From: Umbilicaria muhlenbergii
Taxonomy: Eukaryota; Ascomycota; Lecanoromycetes; Umbilicariales; Umbilicariaceae
NCBI GenBank assembly: GCA_000611775.1
Contig: KK106981.1
Span: forward strand, 6,718,312-6,782,311
Reading direction: 5' to 3'
Length of the DNA stretch: 64,000 bases
Below are positions 11,246 to 25,274 of the stretch, one piece after another. Every line of letters starts with the position of its first letter. The first letter of the stretch is position 1. Made by a program: the position numbers and the translations under genes. A model generated the notes under the pieces. It saw only the letters and a program-made list of their open reading frames with translations, ran no database searches and was not told the origin of the DNA.

Positions 11246-11718
11246 TCAGCCCTTGAACTTCCTCAAACTCCCCTGTCCCCGCATCAGTCCTGCCAATTCA
11301 CCAACCACACTCAGAGCCCAAGCGTGTATTCCTGTACGTACCTCAGTGACCTTCCTAACCGCCCTCGCCGTGAGACCTTTCTCCCCCGATTTCTTCGCTT
11401 GGATCGACGCTTCCCGGATGAGACTGATGAATCGTCAGCTTGCGGTTCGTATTTGAGAAAAGGCGTGGGCCAAGGGAAGGGGAAAGGAAAGTGGGGGATT
11501 TACTCTTGCAAGAAGAGTGTGTAGTCGAGGAAGATCTGATGTGACAAGGAGGTCAGCAGGCGCGTGGACGTGCACTCGAAACTCCAAGGGGGTATTGTGG
11601 GCGAGGGGGGAAGGATTCTTACGAGGACGTCGACGTTCTTGCTGACGTGAAGTTTGGAGTGGGCTTTGATGATGCGCTTGATGGTGGAGCGAGGGTAGAG
11701 TTTTGGTGCGACTGCCAT
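11246..11718 (-). CDS. CENPW: CENP-W-like histone-fold kinetochore protein
   Basis: A 78-residue protein in four small exons on the minus strand: 11718-11623, 11535-11504, 11423-11342 and 11272-11246, with introns of 87, 80 and 69 bases. The phases close to exactly 79 codons including stop. The product starts MAVAPKLYPRSTIKRIIKAH, then HVSKNVDVLIFLDYTLFLQD, LIREASIQAKKSGEKGL and TARAVRKVTEGSLRKFKG. This is a single histone fold (helix-strand-helix) matching the CENP-W subunit of the CENP-T-W-S-X complex, part of the constitutive centromere-associated network (Wip1 in fission yeast). Its usual length is about 70-90 residues. Alternatives are another CBF/NF-Y-type histone-fold protein, but the size and C-terminal KFKG favour CENP-W. 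The gene is easy to miss because no exon exceeds 96 bases. Confidence 0.85.
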
Positions 11719-12170
11719 GGTGGATTGCGTGGGCGTTTGAGACGATGTTGATGGGGTAAAGTGAGAGTGTGGGGAAGTGTATCTTCTGGCGTTGCTGGGA
11801 GGTTTGGTGTTTGGTGTTTACGGTTTCGCAGGGCGTGATGATTGGCTGATTAGGCTGCTGGGGTTAGGCTTCGCTAGGTGTTCAGGGTCTTTAGTTAAAG
11901 GCGTTTCGTATTGGTGTAGGGAAGTGCCCTCTTATCAGAGGTTATACCGGGGAAGGACCTCGGTATTAAACCCCCCAATTCATAATCGACTGCGCGACTT
12001 ACAGCTGTGAACGCAGGGTAAGGTAATGCCTGTCAGCCAACCCATGGATGTTCGACATGCCAAGCACCGTACAATGCACAACATGTTGTTATTGCATGAC
12101 TATTTACATACTTTCTACATTCTGCTATTAGATACTATAGACATATACAATTATAAGCCACCACCTTCCC
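11719..12170. other. Intergenic, about 450 bases
   Basis: Upstream of CENP-W and downstream of the MFS gene, both on the minus strand. GT-rich near 11760-11830. Nothing else recognised. Confidence 0.4.
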
Positions 12171-13565
12171 CTAACTCTTAACTTTGCTCTTCAAAGAGCT
12201 TGGCGGCGCCTTCAAAGCCCCAAACACCACCGCACAAACACCCAGCATGCCCGCTCCCCCGATTGCATACGCCACATCCCTCCCTGCCCACCAGTATAGG
12301 GAGCAGAACACTAACGGCCCCAGGGCTCTACCGAACTGACCCCAGCTCCGATGATTCCCCAATTTCTCGCCCCTCTCGCCCTCTCCGGCTTCAAAGCTGC
12401 TCAAGCTATTCAGCCCGGTCACCACTGTGGCCGTCGTAACCGCTAGCAGACTGGCAGCGGCATACAATCCTCGTTCACTCTGCAACCTCCCCAGCATGAA
12501 AAAGCTCACCGCACAGGCTACCACGCCTAACTGCACCACGCGCAAGGGGTGCAGCCGGCGCGTGACGGAGCCCTGGAGGATGGAGGCGACGAGGCCGATG
12601 AAGCCTAGGAGGGTGCCGCTTTGACGGGAGGTGTAAGCGAAGAGGTCGTAGGTCATGAAGGGGAAGGAGAACTCCATGCCGCTAAAAAAGAGAATGAATA
12701 TGAAGTGTGTCATATTCAGTAGCAGGTGAGAGTTGGTGCGGACGTGTGAGGATGGTGGACTTTGTTTCTCGGGCTTCGTAGTCGAACCGTTGGCAGCTGT
12801 AGTTGCTTTGTAGCGCGATGACGGTAATGTTTCAGGTAAGTAAAGATATAGATACAGAGTTTCGACGAGAATTAGGAAGAGACTAAAGCCCGCGGCTGTG
12901 GCGAAGGGGTTGGCGGCTACAGTGGTGACGTTCGAGAGGGCGGCGCCAAGAGCAGGGCCGAATGTAAAAGCGATGGAGAAGCAGACGCCGACGAGAGCCA
13001 TGGTCGCGCCTCGCTGCTTGTCGTCGCTGACGTCCGCTGCCATTGCTATGGCTAGTTGTACGTTCCCTTCGCTCAATCCTCCGACTACCCTGCTTGCCAG
13101 GAACGTTCGGAAGTCGGTTGCTGCGACCCAGAGAGCCACGGAAGCAATGTTGCCGGCCATCGACCACAGGAGTGCGGTTCTCCGGCCATATTTGTCAGAG
13201 AAGCTGCCGATAACGGGTGAGGCGATTGCTTGGAGGAAGGAGAAGAGCGAGCCGAGTGCGCCGCCAAGGAGGACGACGTCATAGCGATCACTGATGGGGC
13301 GTGAGAAGGAACGTTTGTAGGTGTTGAGACCGAGGAGGATGCGGTTGAGAAGAGAGTCAGGAGACTGATTGGGGGCTTCAAGGTTGCGGTAGAATTCGAG
13401 GAGTTTGGGGTAAAGGGGAAGAATAAACGTGAACGAAATCTGGGAGTATTAGATTGAATTTCTTATTAGCTGGGGTTTGTACCGTACCAAGTCTAATAGC
13501 AGAGATATGAAAATGACGCGCAAGACCTTCGTGCGCCGTTCTGGGGATAGGGGCGCGGCGGGCAT
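12171..13565 (-). CDS. Major facilitator superfamily transporter (TetA/MFSD10-like)
   Basis: Two exons, 13565-13488 and 13439-12171, separated by a 48-base intron, encode 448 residues. The splice joins LRVIFISLLLDL to ISFTFILPLYPKLLEFY and completes the first transmembrane helix. The MFS motif A, GSFSDKYGRRTALL, lies between helices 2 and 3 near residue 105-120, and helix 4 carries SRVVGGLSEGNVQLA. About twelve hydrophobic segments are visible, with a hydrophilic Ser/Lys linker between the two halves (ANGSTTKPEKQSPPSS). The order and motifs match the DHA1-like family that includes bacterial TetA and animal MFSD10. The substrate cannot be inferred. Membrane localisation (plasma or organellar) is unresolved. 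The Met at 13565 is chosen because it starts the conserved SPERRTKVLR stretch. Confidence 0.85.
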
Positions 13566-14244
13566 CGCGCTGAATGGAACGACGAGCACGGCGCGTAGGG
13601 GGTTCGTTTGCAGCAGCTCGCAGCAATGGCAACACACTGCCAGGCAATGGGGATATCACCGAGGACGTTCTCAGTTGAAAGAGTGTAAGGAACAATAGTA
13701 TCCAAGTGCAGACAAGATGATTCAAGCTCTTGAGGAGCTCTCCCATCTACCGAGAGAATGGAGGAAATGGAGAACCCTGTGTCGATCATTGCGATATCCG
13801 AGGCGCCACAAGTGCTATCGCTGTCTGCAATGGGGGACGCCATCTTTACGCATCACACCAATCAATCGTACCCAGGACTCTCAAAAAGCCATTCTTTTCC
13901 TGCGTGAAAGCTCTTCTCGGAGGGTTTCACGTCTCGTCAGTAAAATGCAGCTTCGTCGACATTTCTAGCAGAGATTAGCCGGCGCGGTGACGTGGGTGTC
14001 TAACATGCTTAACTCTTAGGGCAATCTTCCTGGTCGTCACCTTCTTGATAGCTCCGCCGGTGCTGACAACCATGATGCTGTGAAGGGTTACCCAATAGTA
14101 AGAAAGCCATCAATCGGTATACGTTAGAATGCTGATAACTCTTCCAGATTGCCTTCATACACCACTTCCCGCATACCCGGTGACCACGCTACGCTTAGCA
14201 GCACCTGAAGCACGACGGCATCACCTTACCGTCAATCCTCTGAC
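13566..14244. other. Divergent intergenic, about 680 bases
   Basis: Promoter side of both the MFS gene (-) and the broken F-box gene (+). No convincing ORF, RNA or repeat. Confidence 0.4.
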
Positions 14245-15586
14245 ATGGAGATTCTCAGCATACCATGCGAGGTTCTGACGAATATCATTGGCCGACTATC
14301 TGTGTGGAGTCCTCGACAAGCACGTCTAGTTTGCAAGGCTTTTGCGGTTGCCTCAGGACAACATTTGTTTCGTCGCATCTACATATCGCCACTCCCAAAG
14401 GACATTGAGGTGTACTTAATATGTTACGAATCATGAAGTTTTCAGCCAGTACATCACCGAGATCGTATGTGATGATGCCGTGTTGTCAGAAAGTTATTTC
14501 ACGATACCAGAGTGGGATGTATGGCGGGCTGCATTTGAGCGTGATGTAAGACACGCCCAGGGCCACCGTCCTACAACCTCGAACGACCAGTATCTTGCAT
14601 ATAAGAGGCTCCACGCGCAACGGCAGCGGATCAAAGACCAATGTCTAGACATGATGGCTATCTGTTCTAGTCTTCACAAACCTCCAAATCTACGATCGAT
14701 CGCTGTTACCGACTGCGCCTGGTCCCATAAGCATGGTTACTCAAAACCTTGCCTCGCAACAGAGTGGAAGATAGTCTGCTCCGGAACGGGTCGTGGCCTA
14801 ACAAGGCCTCCCCAAAGTGATGTCTGGGATCCGAGGATTTTTCCACATCATACGAGCTAGCTTTGTAAACATGGTCCGCGCATTATCAATTTCGGGCACC
14901 ACGATCACTCAACTTCGCATTGGTGGGAAGTACGGCGGTATATCGCACACGCTTATTTCACTAGCACAGCCACAAGACTTTCAACACCTGTGTACGATCA
15001 TTTTTCACCTTCGAAAGCTCGAGCTTCAGTTGAACACACACTATGGCGAGGATTCGTGGCAAGAGGCCTGCGTTTCTGGTAAAATGAGGAAGTTCTTTAC
15101 AGCTACTAAGAGCTTGGAGCATTTCAAGATTAGCTTCGACTCGGGCTCCTCAGGCAATGGCATGAACTGGAACTGTCCATTGCTAGACTTGGCAACATGT
15201 TTCGGCAACATCAGCTGGGACCATCTTCGTACACTGGAGCTTGCGTGTTTCGAGGTTGATCACATCGGTCTAGCAGAGTTTCTAGCCCGACAGCGTGCCT
15301 TGGAGGATCTCACATTAGGATATCTTGAGGTGTCTTTTGAGCACTACGCAGTACTTGTTGACGAATTGCGCCAACGTGCTCTCGTCTTGAAGCACTGCTA
15401 CTTTATATCGCGACTGAGCTTACTATCAGTCCGTCATGGGCAGATCTTGAATCCGAATCAATCGTCAAATATCTGCATTATGGTGGCAGGAATCCTTTTC
15501 AAGCGGACGAGGCGGGGAATTGGGATGAAGATGTAGTGAAGACGAGGATGGCGATGAAGATGAGAATGGCCCAGATACTCCGCTGA
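14245..15586 (+). pseudogene. F-box protein gene with broken reading frame
   Basis: The start MEILSIPCEVLTNIIGRLSV followed by ARLVCKAFAVAS is an N-terminal F-box, the Skp1-binding motif of SCF ubiquitin ligases. Downstream sequence keeps leucine-rich, F-box-family-like coding character but in changing frames: frame 1 to about 14415, frame 2 from about 14430 (HEVFSQYITEIVCDD...) to about 14810, frame 0 from about 14820 to about 15400, and frame 2 again from about 15404 (ELTISPSWADLESES...) to the TGA at 15584-15586. None of the three changes fits a plausible GT-AG intron in the right phase. It is therefore a decaying member of an expanded F-box family, or carries assembly errors. An intact version would be about 445 residues. 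Confidence 0.7.
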
Positions 15587-17682
15587 CATCGTTGACATGA
15601 TCTTGTCGTTCACAGAATATCCGATCCTCGTACTCTTGCAATGCTTGCCACCGTGTAGGGTAGGAGAAGGTAGCTTGTTCGTATTCGATTCAGACACTGG
15701 AGCTGAGCGCTCACACAGGCACAGGCGGGCATTAGCGCTCTTATGCGAGGTAAATATCCACTTGAACTGTACCACTAGAGATCTCGTCGTCCGCGGTCGG
15801 TCGCCGGCAGCCGCACCTCGCGATGTGTGCCGAGAGCTGCAAGAAGCTAGACAAGCATTGCATGACGGGTGATGTAGATGTCGTTCAGGTAAAGTCGATG
15901 ACTTGAACGCCGATTGCTTTGGTGGAAGATAAGGGTCTACATTGCTGCGGGACTACATGGCTACGGCATCTGCTATGGACAAATGACTCGGTTGCTAAAA
16001 CCCTAACAATCAATTGCATGGATCTCCAACACATGATTGCGTAAGGTCCGATAACCGAGACAAACCTCCTGTGGAACGTGCTGCCAGCGGGGGGCCAGGC
16101 GATTCCGACTCTCCGCGCCCGCTGTTGGGAATGCAGTCGCGGGGATGGCACAACCGTCGGGGAGGGTTGTCAGACATCTGCTCAGCAATGAGACCCGCAG
16201 CTTCTGCTTGTTCTCCTCCAGGTACTCTCCGTCCGAGAATGCCCATAGAAGGTGCCACGAGGGTGGACAAGGTTCGCAATGCGGCCGCTGCGCTGGCGAA
16301 AGACAGGGCAGAATGATCACCTCCAGCATCCGACATATGATATGCACCATTCTCCGTGCAACCTCCGTGGAGCTTCAAACCGACATGTCCCGCGAGATGT
16401 GTCGCGAGATGTGTCTGTTGGGACCGTGAGATCACTAACAAGATCAAGTTATGTGGTGGACGCCGACGCAGCCGCAGACTACCCTGCTTGACAGTCCACT
16501 GCCACTGCTCGAGGGTGCACCCTTTCGCGGGCGAAGTACTCCGGCAGTGGAGTGCACTGCACGGCACAGGGTTTACGGTGGGCACGCCCCCTGATTGTGC
16601 CAATACGCTTTGCACCAAAATGCGGTGCTTCCCTCGTAGCGCCGCGTGCCATGTGGAGGCCGGTCTTTAGGGCGTTTTGACTGGTCTTGGCAGGGAGCGC
16701 CTTTCCACTTAGCGTGTGTGATTTCCTCGGTAGCTTTGGCGAGACAGTCCAGGCACACCAATCACCGTCAGACCTCTCCTGCTTGGGATTCAACTCCTTC
16801 CCCCCCTTTGTCCAATCCCTGTTGAGAAGGCATACAATGCGTACTCACTTCAGAGACACGCCCTCCGTGAGGGCACAGCTTATTCGAAACAATGAAACCT
16901 TCGCTTTTGCGGCGAAGACATTCCGGACCACAAAGGAATGCAAGTGGCTAGCGGTGCAGCCATTCGGCATTCTGCGATAGACTTCGCATTCGTAGAGATG
17001 GATAGAATGGCCCGAGGATATAACCTCGTCGGGCACCTCGTCGAGATGGGCACCTACCAGCATTGAATTGACCTGCTTACCTTACCTTCCTTCACTTCAC
17101 GAGTCCATAATCTCAGCAAATTACATCAGCTCCGCTACCACCCTTGTTTCAAGTGTGTAATCAAAAGCCGTCCTTCACCCGCCTGCCTATCAAACCATCA
17201 AACGAGCCTCACTAGCTGCGACGCAAAACTCCTGTCAGCCCCCATCCTCACCTCTTCTCCTTCCTCTTTCTTCTCTCCACCTCGCACACTTTCAACTTCA
17301 ACCCACATTCCTTTCAACTTCAACCCACATTCCTTTCAACTTCAACCCACATTCCTTTCAACCACGTCCAGCTTCTTTGTACACTTTTCACTCCTTGAGG
17401 TGTACACAAAGCCATTCATTCATTTGTCAACCGTTACGCCAGTCAAACGCGACTTTCAATCTTTCACCAGCAACTCTCTTTCCACAGTATTAAATCCAGT
17501 TCCTCGATTTCATACTCCAAAGCCAAACAAACAAGCCGCTGTCCTGATATTCTGCAAGACCCAACCATCGTAACGGCACATCCATCAATTGCCTCTCATT
17601 GTAACTGAGACCCCGGAGATCTGTGATCCCGGACATCAGTAACACAAGCACCAATCTCACACGCAAACTCACAAACGTCAAG
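15587..17682. other. Intergenic, 2.1 kb, upstream of the CAP gene
   Basis: No conserved ORF. A minus-strand ORF at 16010-16618 is Cys/Arg/Pro-rich and looks random. A 12-base unit GCGAGATGTGTC is doubled at about 16392-16415. From about 17230 the sequence becomes pyrimidine-rich, as in fungal promoters and 5' leaders, and holds the tandem repeat listed separately. Confidence 0.5.
17289..17362 (+). repeat. Three tandem copies of a 22-base unit in the CAP gene leader
   Basis: The unit CTTTCAACTTCAACCCACAT (plus TC, 22 bases) occurs three times without change, followed by a partial fourth copy (CTTTCAACC). It lies about 320-395 bases upstream of the CAP-protein start, in pyrimidine-rich promoter or leader sequence. 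The perfect identity suggests recent, length-variable expansion. Confidence 0.85.
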
Positions 17683-18748
17683 ATGCGTTCTTCCACCCTT
17701 GTTTCCGCCCTTCTCGTGGCTGGCGCCATGAGCTCCCCAGTTCACCAGAAGTTGCACAACAAGCGCGCCGTCGTCTACGAGATTGTCACCGACGTTGTCG
17801 TCGAATACATCACCGAGAACGCGGTAGCTCCGACCTCGGTGCAAGCCCCCAATGGTTGGGTCAACCACCACTCTAGCACCACTTCCACTCCGGCTCCAGT
17901 TGCAGCCTCCACCACAACTCCCGTGGTCGTTGCGCCTGTGACAACTTCGGTTGCGCCTGTGACAACTTCCGTGGCTGCGGCTCAGACCACAGCAACTTCG
18001 TCAAGCTATGATACTGCTGCCGGTAATGGACCACTTCCTTCCACCCTCGATGCGGATGGCACCTTGTACCAGGACATTGTGCTTACCCACCACAATGTTC
18101 ACCGCGCCAATCACTCTGCACCTGCCTTGACCTGGAACGCGACTTTGGCCCAATACGCGAAAGAGCAAGCCATGACCTGCGTGTATAGTGAGACACTGTA
18201 AGTGTAGCTGATATAGAAACTCGACCTTCCCGTCAAAGCTAACCTTGTGTATAGTCCTGCTGGCCAGCCCGGTGGATGGGGTCAAAACATCGCTGCCGGT
18301 GCTCAGGTTGTCAACGTTAGTGCTGTCATCACCGGGCAGTTCTACAACGGCGAGGAGCCAGTGTACCCCGGATACGGCGAGTCATCACCAGACATGTCCA
18401 ACTTCCAGAACTGGGGTCACTTCTCGCAAGTCGTTTGGCAAGGCACAGAGTCTGTCGGATGCTACTCGTACACCTGCAACCCGACGAACGACTGCCAAGC
18501 AAATGGACAGCCATACCTTGCCAACACTCCATGTGGCCCAGGAGGAGTTCCAGCCATCAACCACGTCTGCAACTATTACCCTCCAGGTGAGTCCCTGAAC
18601 ATCCTGATGCGCAAGACTTTATGGATGAGGGAATACTAACTGAGTACTTTCAGGCAACTACGCTGGCGAGTACACCCAAGTTGGTTCCCCTGCGGGCCAT
18701 CCGGGAGTCGTGGTCAACGGACAGGGTGTCAGCGGTCTTCCTTCTTAG
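17683..18748 (+). CDS. Secreted CAP/PR-1-like (SCP) protein
   Basis: Three exons, 17683-18197, 18255-18586 and 18654-18748 (introns 57 and 67 bases), encode 313 residues. Residues 1-18 form a signal peptide (MRSSTLVSALLVAGAMSS), followed by a dibasic KR that may be a Kex2 site. Residues about 65-125 are a Ser/Thr/Val/Ala-rich linker with a repeated VAPVTTS, probably O-glycosylated. The CAP fold follows from about 135: HNVHRANHSAP, WGQNIAAG, the CAP1 signature GHFSQVVWQGT and the CAP2 region HVCNYYPPGNYAGEY. Six or more cysteines support disulfides. Fungal CAP proteins (yeast Pry1-3 and relatives) bind sterols and fatty acids and are secreted or wall-associated; that role is known for the family and inferred here. 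Confidence 0.9.
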
Positions 18749-19752
18749 GCCGTGGGTGCGCCCAGTCCTCGCGTGCGCCGCTATTCTTTGCACATGTTGG
18801 CGATTGTAGGAGCGTTTTATGTCTGCGACATGTCTTCTCTAGCAATCTTCACTATGGATGAGTGCCGGCGGGCCTAGATGTATGGGGAGCTCTCGACACA
18901 TTTATGTGTGGAAGCATTTGTCGACGCGTTATCTTTGCATGGCATTTCCGGGCACTGGCTCTTCTCCGCCCAACACGCTTGCTTCTGCATCGAGCAGTAG
19001 GCACTGTGTTGTGGCGGTGGAGAAGTCCAGCTGGGATGTCCCTTCGATTCTTTGTGGATACAATATTGCACCCGAGCTCTCTGCAGAGTCTCCCGGGCTT
19101 GAAAACATTCGTTTCTTCCCCACGCATGTGGCACACTTACGAATACAAGAGCATGTTCTCGAAATGCCCTTTGATGCTCGTGACATGATGGGTGAATCAA
19201 TTGATGCGCGTAAATAAGCCATGGTGCCAAGTATTGGAAATATGATTACGACGCCTCTCATTTCCCGGGCCCCTTCGTCCCTGGCTCCTGGCTGAGTCGG
19301 CGGGTCAAGCAAGGTTAAAGGGGTGAGGTTGAATTACGCCATTGAAACCGCTCCCCACTACCACGTCTTTGCATCTCGGCTGCACTCTGCGTAGTCTACT
19401 GTGTTTGGAGGCGTGAAATGCGACTCCGCCGCATCTGAGCTGGTGGAGCTGGTAACGCTTATCGATTAGGTGCCTCGCAATTTCATCTGATTCCGGCGTA
19501 AATACTGGGCCGCACAATTAGCAACGACTCTGCCACTGTATGGGCTTGTGCCGACTACTATGGGGTTCTACAGAATTGGGTCTCTAATGACCTCCGCATT
19601 TTGATGCGACTTACCCTATTTCGTACAACCTACCTCAAGTCGTCAAGGCCTCCTCTATCTACTTGCGCGCACCCAACTTCCCAGCAGCGACTGGGACCTT
19701 CTCTTGTTCCATCACGCGAAGTCCATCCCGTTGTCTGAACCGAATCACCGTC
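18749..19752. other. Intergenic, 1 kb
   Basis: Spacer between the CAP gene and the SPATA20-like gene. Several overlapping short ORFs on both strands, none recognised. No repeat or RNA gene seen. Confidence 0.4.
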
Positions 19753-22259
19753 ATGGCCTCGGCCACTGAGGTCGCAAATGGCGGGGAGCTGCATCTGAAG
19801 AATAGACTGAGCGAAAGCAGGAGCCCGTACGTGAGTCTCCTCGTAGTGGCTCGGTTCCCCATCCAGCGTAGCAGTGCACTAATCGCCGTTTGAATTGTAG
19901 GTACGGGGACACATGGACAACCCGGTGGCATGGCAGATGTGGACTCCAGAGACCTTGGCCCTAGCTAAGAAATTCAATCGTCTTCTCTTCGTTAGCATAG
20001 GCTATGCAGCATGTCATTGTACGCATCTTGCCATCTCCAGCCCTCTGGAGGTGCGTTTCCAATAATATAGGAGGTCGTGCTGACAGCAAGAAGGGTGTCA
20101 TGTCATGGAGCGCGAGTCTTTTGCCTCTCCAGAAATCGCGCGCCTCCTCAATACCTCCTTCATTCCCATCAAGATCGACCGCGAAGAACGCCCCGATATC
20201 GACGCGATATACATGAACTATGTCCAAGCAACCACTGGTGGCGGCGGCTGGCCTTTGAATGTCTTCCTTACTCCAGACCTAGAGCCCGTGTTCGGAGGCA
20301 CTTACTGGCCGGGTCCCAACCATTCTATGACGGCTATGCATATTGGGGAGACCGTAGGCTTCCTTGAGATATTGGAGAAAATGAGGGACGTGTGGGAAAC
20401 GCAGGAGGGAAGGTGTAGGGAGAGCGCAAAGGAGATCACGAGACAGCTGAAGGAGTTTGCGGAGGAAGGCATGCTTGGCCACGGGCGACCGACAGGCGAG
20501 AAAGAAGATGGAGGGGGATTGGAGCTCGAGCTGTTAGACGACGCATACCAGCACTTTAAGGGCAGGTACGATAAGGTCAACGGGGGCTTCTCGAGCGCTC
20601 CAAAATTCCCAACGCCGGTCAATCTGGAGTTTTTACTGAGGCTGGGTCAGTGGCCGGGAGCAGTCAGAGACCTTGTGGGCGAGGAAGAGTGCGCAAATGC
20701 AGCTTCTATGGCCATCCATACCCTCCGGAAAATGGCAAGAGGAGGGATCAGGGACCAAATCGGATACGGCTTTGCAAGATACTCGGTAACAAAGGACTGG
20801 AGTCTTCCACATTTCGAGAAGATGCTATACGACCAAGCACAACTTCTCAGCGCCTATCTCGATGCTTTCCTCATCACCCACGATCCCGAAATGCTCGGAG
20901 CCGTCTACGACATCGCCACCTATCTCACGACGGCCCCCGTCGCCGCGCCAACAGGAGGATTCTTTTCTTCCGAAGACGCAGACTCCTACCCCACACGCTC
21001 CGATACTGAGAAGCGAGAAGGAGCCTACTATGTCTGGACGCTCAAAGACTTCCACAGCATCCTGGGCAACCGCCACGCAGACGTCTGCGCACGTTTCTAC
21101 GGCGTCACAGCCGACGGTAACGTGGACAGTTCAAACGACCCCCACGACGAATTCATCAGCCAGAACGTCCTGAGTATCCGAGCGACCCCCAGCATGCTAG
21201 CCAAAGAACTCGGCATGGCAGAAGAGGAAGTCGTGACGATCCTCAAAGCCGGACGAACCAAGTTACGAGAATACCGCGAGACACACAGGCCGCGACCTGC
21301 ACTTGACGACAAGATCGTCGTGGCATGGAACGGGCTAGCGATCGGGGCTCTAGCTCGCACGAGCGCCGCCCTCGAGGAGATCGATCCCGCGAAATCCAAA
21401 GAATGTGTCGCCGCGGCCGAAAAAGCCGTCCTCTTCATCAAGCGCGAACTCTTCGACTCGAGCAGCGGACAACTCTGGCGCGTCTACCGCGACGGCCGCG
21501 GCGACGCCCCCGGCTTCGCGGACGACTATGCCTTTCTCATCCACGGACTCATCGATCTCTACGAAGCCACTTTCGACGACCAATACCTGCAGTTTGCGGA
21601 CACGTTACAAAGTCAGTTCAACTCCGCACCCACTTCCCCCTATCATCATCACGCTGTCATCAGTTCGAATAATACTAACCTCCCCTTTTTTTCTGATATC
21701 AGAAACGCAAATCCACCTCTTCCACGACCCCTCGCCCCCCACCCCCGGCGCCCCCGGCGGCGGCGGCGGCTTCTTCTCCACCCTCCCCCCGCACCTCTCC
21801 CCCGACCTCCTCCTCCGCCTCAAATCCGGCATGGACGCCGCCGAGCCGTCGCCGAACCACATCAGCGCGCTGAATCTCTACCGCCTGGCCTCGGTGCTGG
21901 AAGATGAGTCGTACGGGCTCCTGGCGAGGGGGACGGTCGGCGCGTTCGAGGCGGAGGTCGAGCAGCATCCTTTTCTTTTCGTGGGCTTGTTGGCCGGGGT
22001 GGTGCTGGGGAGGGGGGGGGTGAAGGGGGTGGTTCTTGTGGGCGGGGAGGAGGAGGGGGATGCGGGTGGGGAAGTGGGGGAGGCGGCGAGGAGGCTGAGG
22101 AGGGGGTTTGGGGTGGGGAGGACGGTGGTGAGGGTTGGAGGGGGGAAGGGGGAGTGGGTGAGGGGGAGGAATGAGCTGTTGAAAGGGTTGGAGGTGGGGA
22201 GGAGTCGGGTTATGGTTTGTGAAGGGGGGGTTTGTCGGGAGGGTGGAGAGGAGATATGA
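19753..22259 (+). CDS. SPATA20/YyaL-type protein: thioredoxin-like plus (alpha/alpha)6 barrel domain
   Basis: Four exons, 19753-19830, 19901-20018, 20094-21611 and 21703-22259, with introns of 70, 75 and 91 bases, give 756 residues. The junctions restore SRSPYVRGHMDNPVAWQMW and the key motif ACHWCHVMERESF (C-x2-C near residue 64-67), which defines the DUF255 thioredoxin-like domain of bacterial YyaL and animal SPATA20. The N-terminal domain continues through PIKIDREERPDID and GGWPLNVFLTPD. The rest (from about residue 190) is the helical six-hairpin-glycosidase-like domain, with GGFSSAPKFPTPVNL, HFEKMLYDQAQL and PALDDKIVVAWNGLAI. The biological role is unsettled in all kingdoms; redox or protein-quality functions have been suggested. 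The start at MASATEVANGG has an acceptable context; an upstream in-frame start at 19663 would add 30 residues. The last 300 coding bases are extremely G-rich. Confidence 0.9.
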
Positions 22260-22940
22260 TGGGTGTGAGAGCCGGGGAGGGAAGCTACCGGGAGAAGTGG
22301 GCGTTTGGCTTGGGCTGTGCGGTTTGCGCTTCCTGCTGAAGGTGATAGGTTCTCTTCGCATATCCCCCGGAGCCGGAACCCATAGCATATCGGCTGCGTA
22401 GGCTTGAGTTTTCCAGACACGGGACCGTTCCATCTCGCTCACGGACTCGAAAATCCGAGAGATCTCCACCCGCACCGGTGGCGGTCCGGGACGGAAGACG
22501 GATTCCCTTCACTGTAATCTTACTTCTGCCAGTGGGGCCGAATTCGATGCTGCAAGTGCGCGGACTGTGATGCAAAACCACCAGATGATATCTCACTACT
22601 GATCCGGCTATGAGAAAACCCCTCGGACATTCTTGCCCAAACCCATCACTCGTTACAATAATGGGTCACCCATTCCTCAGATAGTTGACGGCAACCCTCC
22701 AGCGGCAAATCCCCCCAGTCAAAAGCCGTAAATATTCAGCGATTCCACAAGTCGTCCTCTCCACTCCAACAAAAGATCAAAAACCCTTTCCCTTCACAAT
22801 CCTCTGCCCGACCGCACGGATGTAGTGTATTCATTTACACGAATCATAACCCACCCCCTGCGGCTAGCTGTATCCCCGAGCCACCTCCAAAACACTAGAA
22901 TATCCAAACTCCAACCCCTCTCCCTCCAACCGTTTTCCAA
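22260..22940. other. Convergent intergenic, about 680 bases
   Basis: Between the 3' ends of the SPATA20-like gene (+) and SelO (-). Nothing recognised; probably both 3' UTRs. Confidence 0.4.

Positions 22941-25274
<2,334 letters not shown>

Noticed and set aside
10864-11524. Plus-strand ORFs over the CENP-W locus
   Set aside because: They are antisense to the four conserved CENP-W exons and show no similarity of their own.
14805-14820. A 16-base GT-AG intron to repair one F-box frame change
   Set aside because: Far below any workable intron length; a true frame lesion is more likely.
16010-16618. 202-codon minus-strand ORF in the long spacer before the CAP gene
   Set aside because: Cys/Arg/Pro-rich with no domain, and overlapped by equally long ORFs on other frames; typical of GC-rich non-coding DNA.
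21699-22475. 258- and 180-codon minus-strand ORFs opposite the end of the SPATA20-like gene
   Set aside because: Pro/His-rich shadows produced by the very G-rich coding strand.
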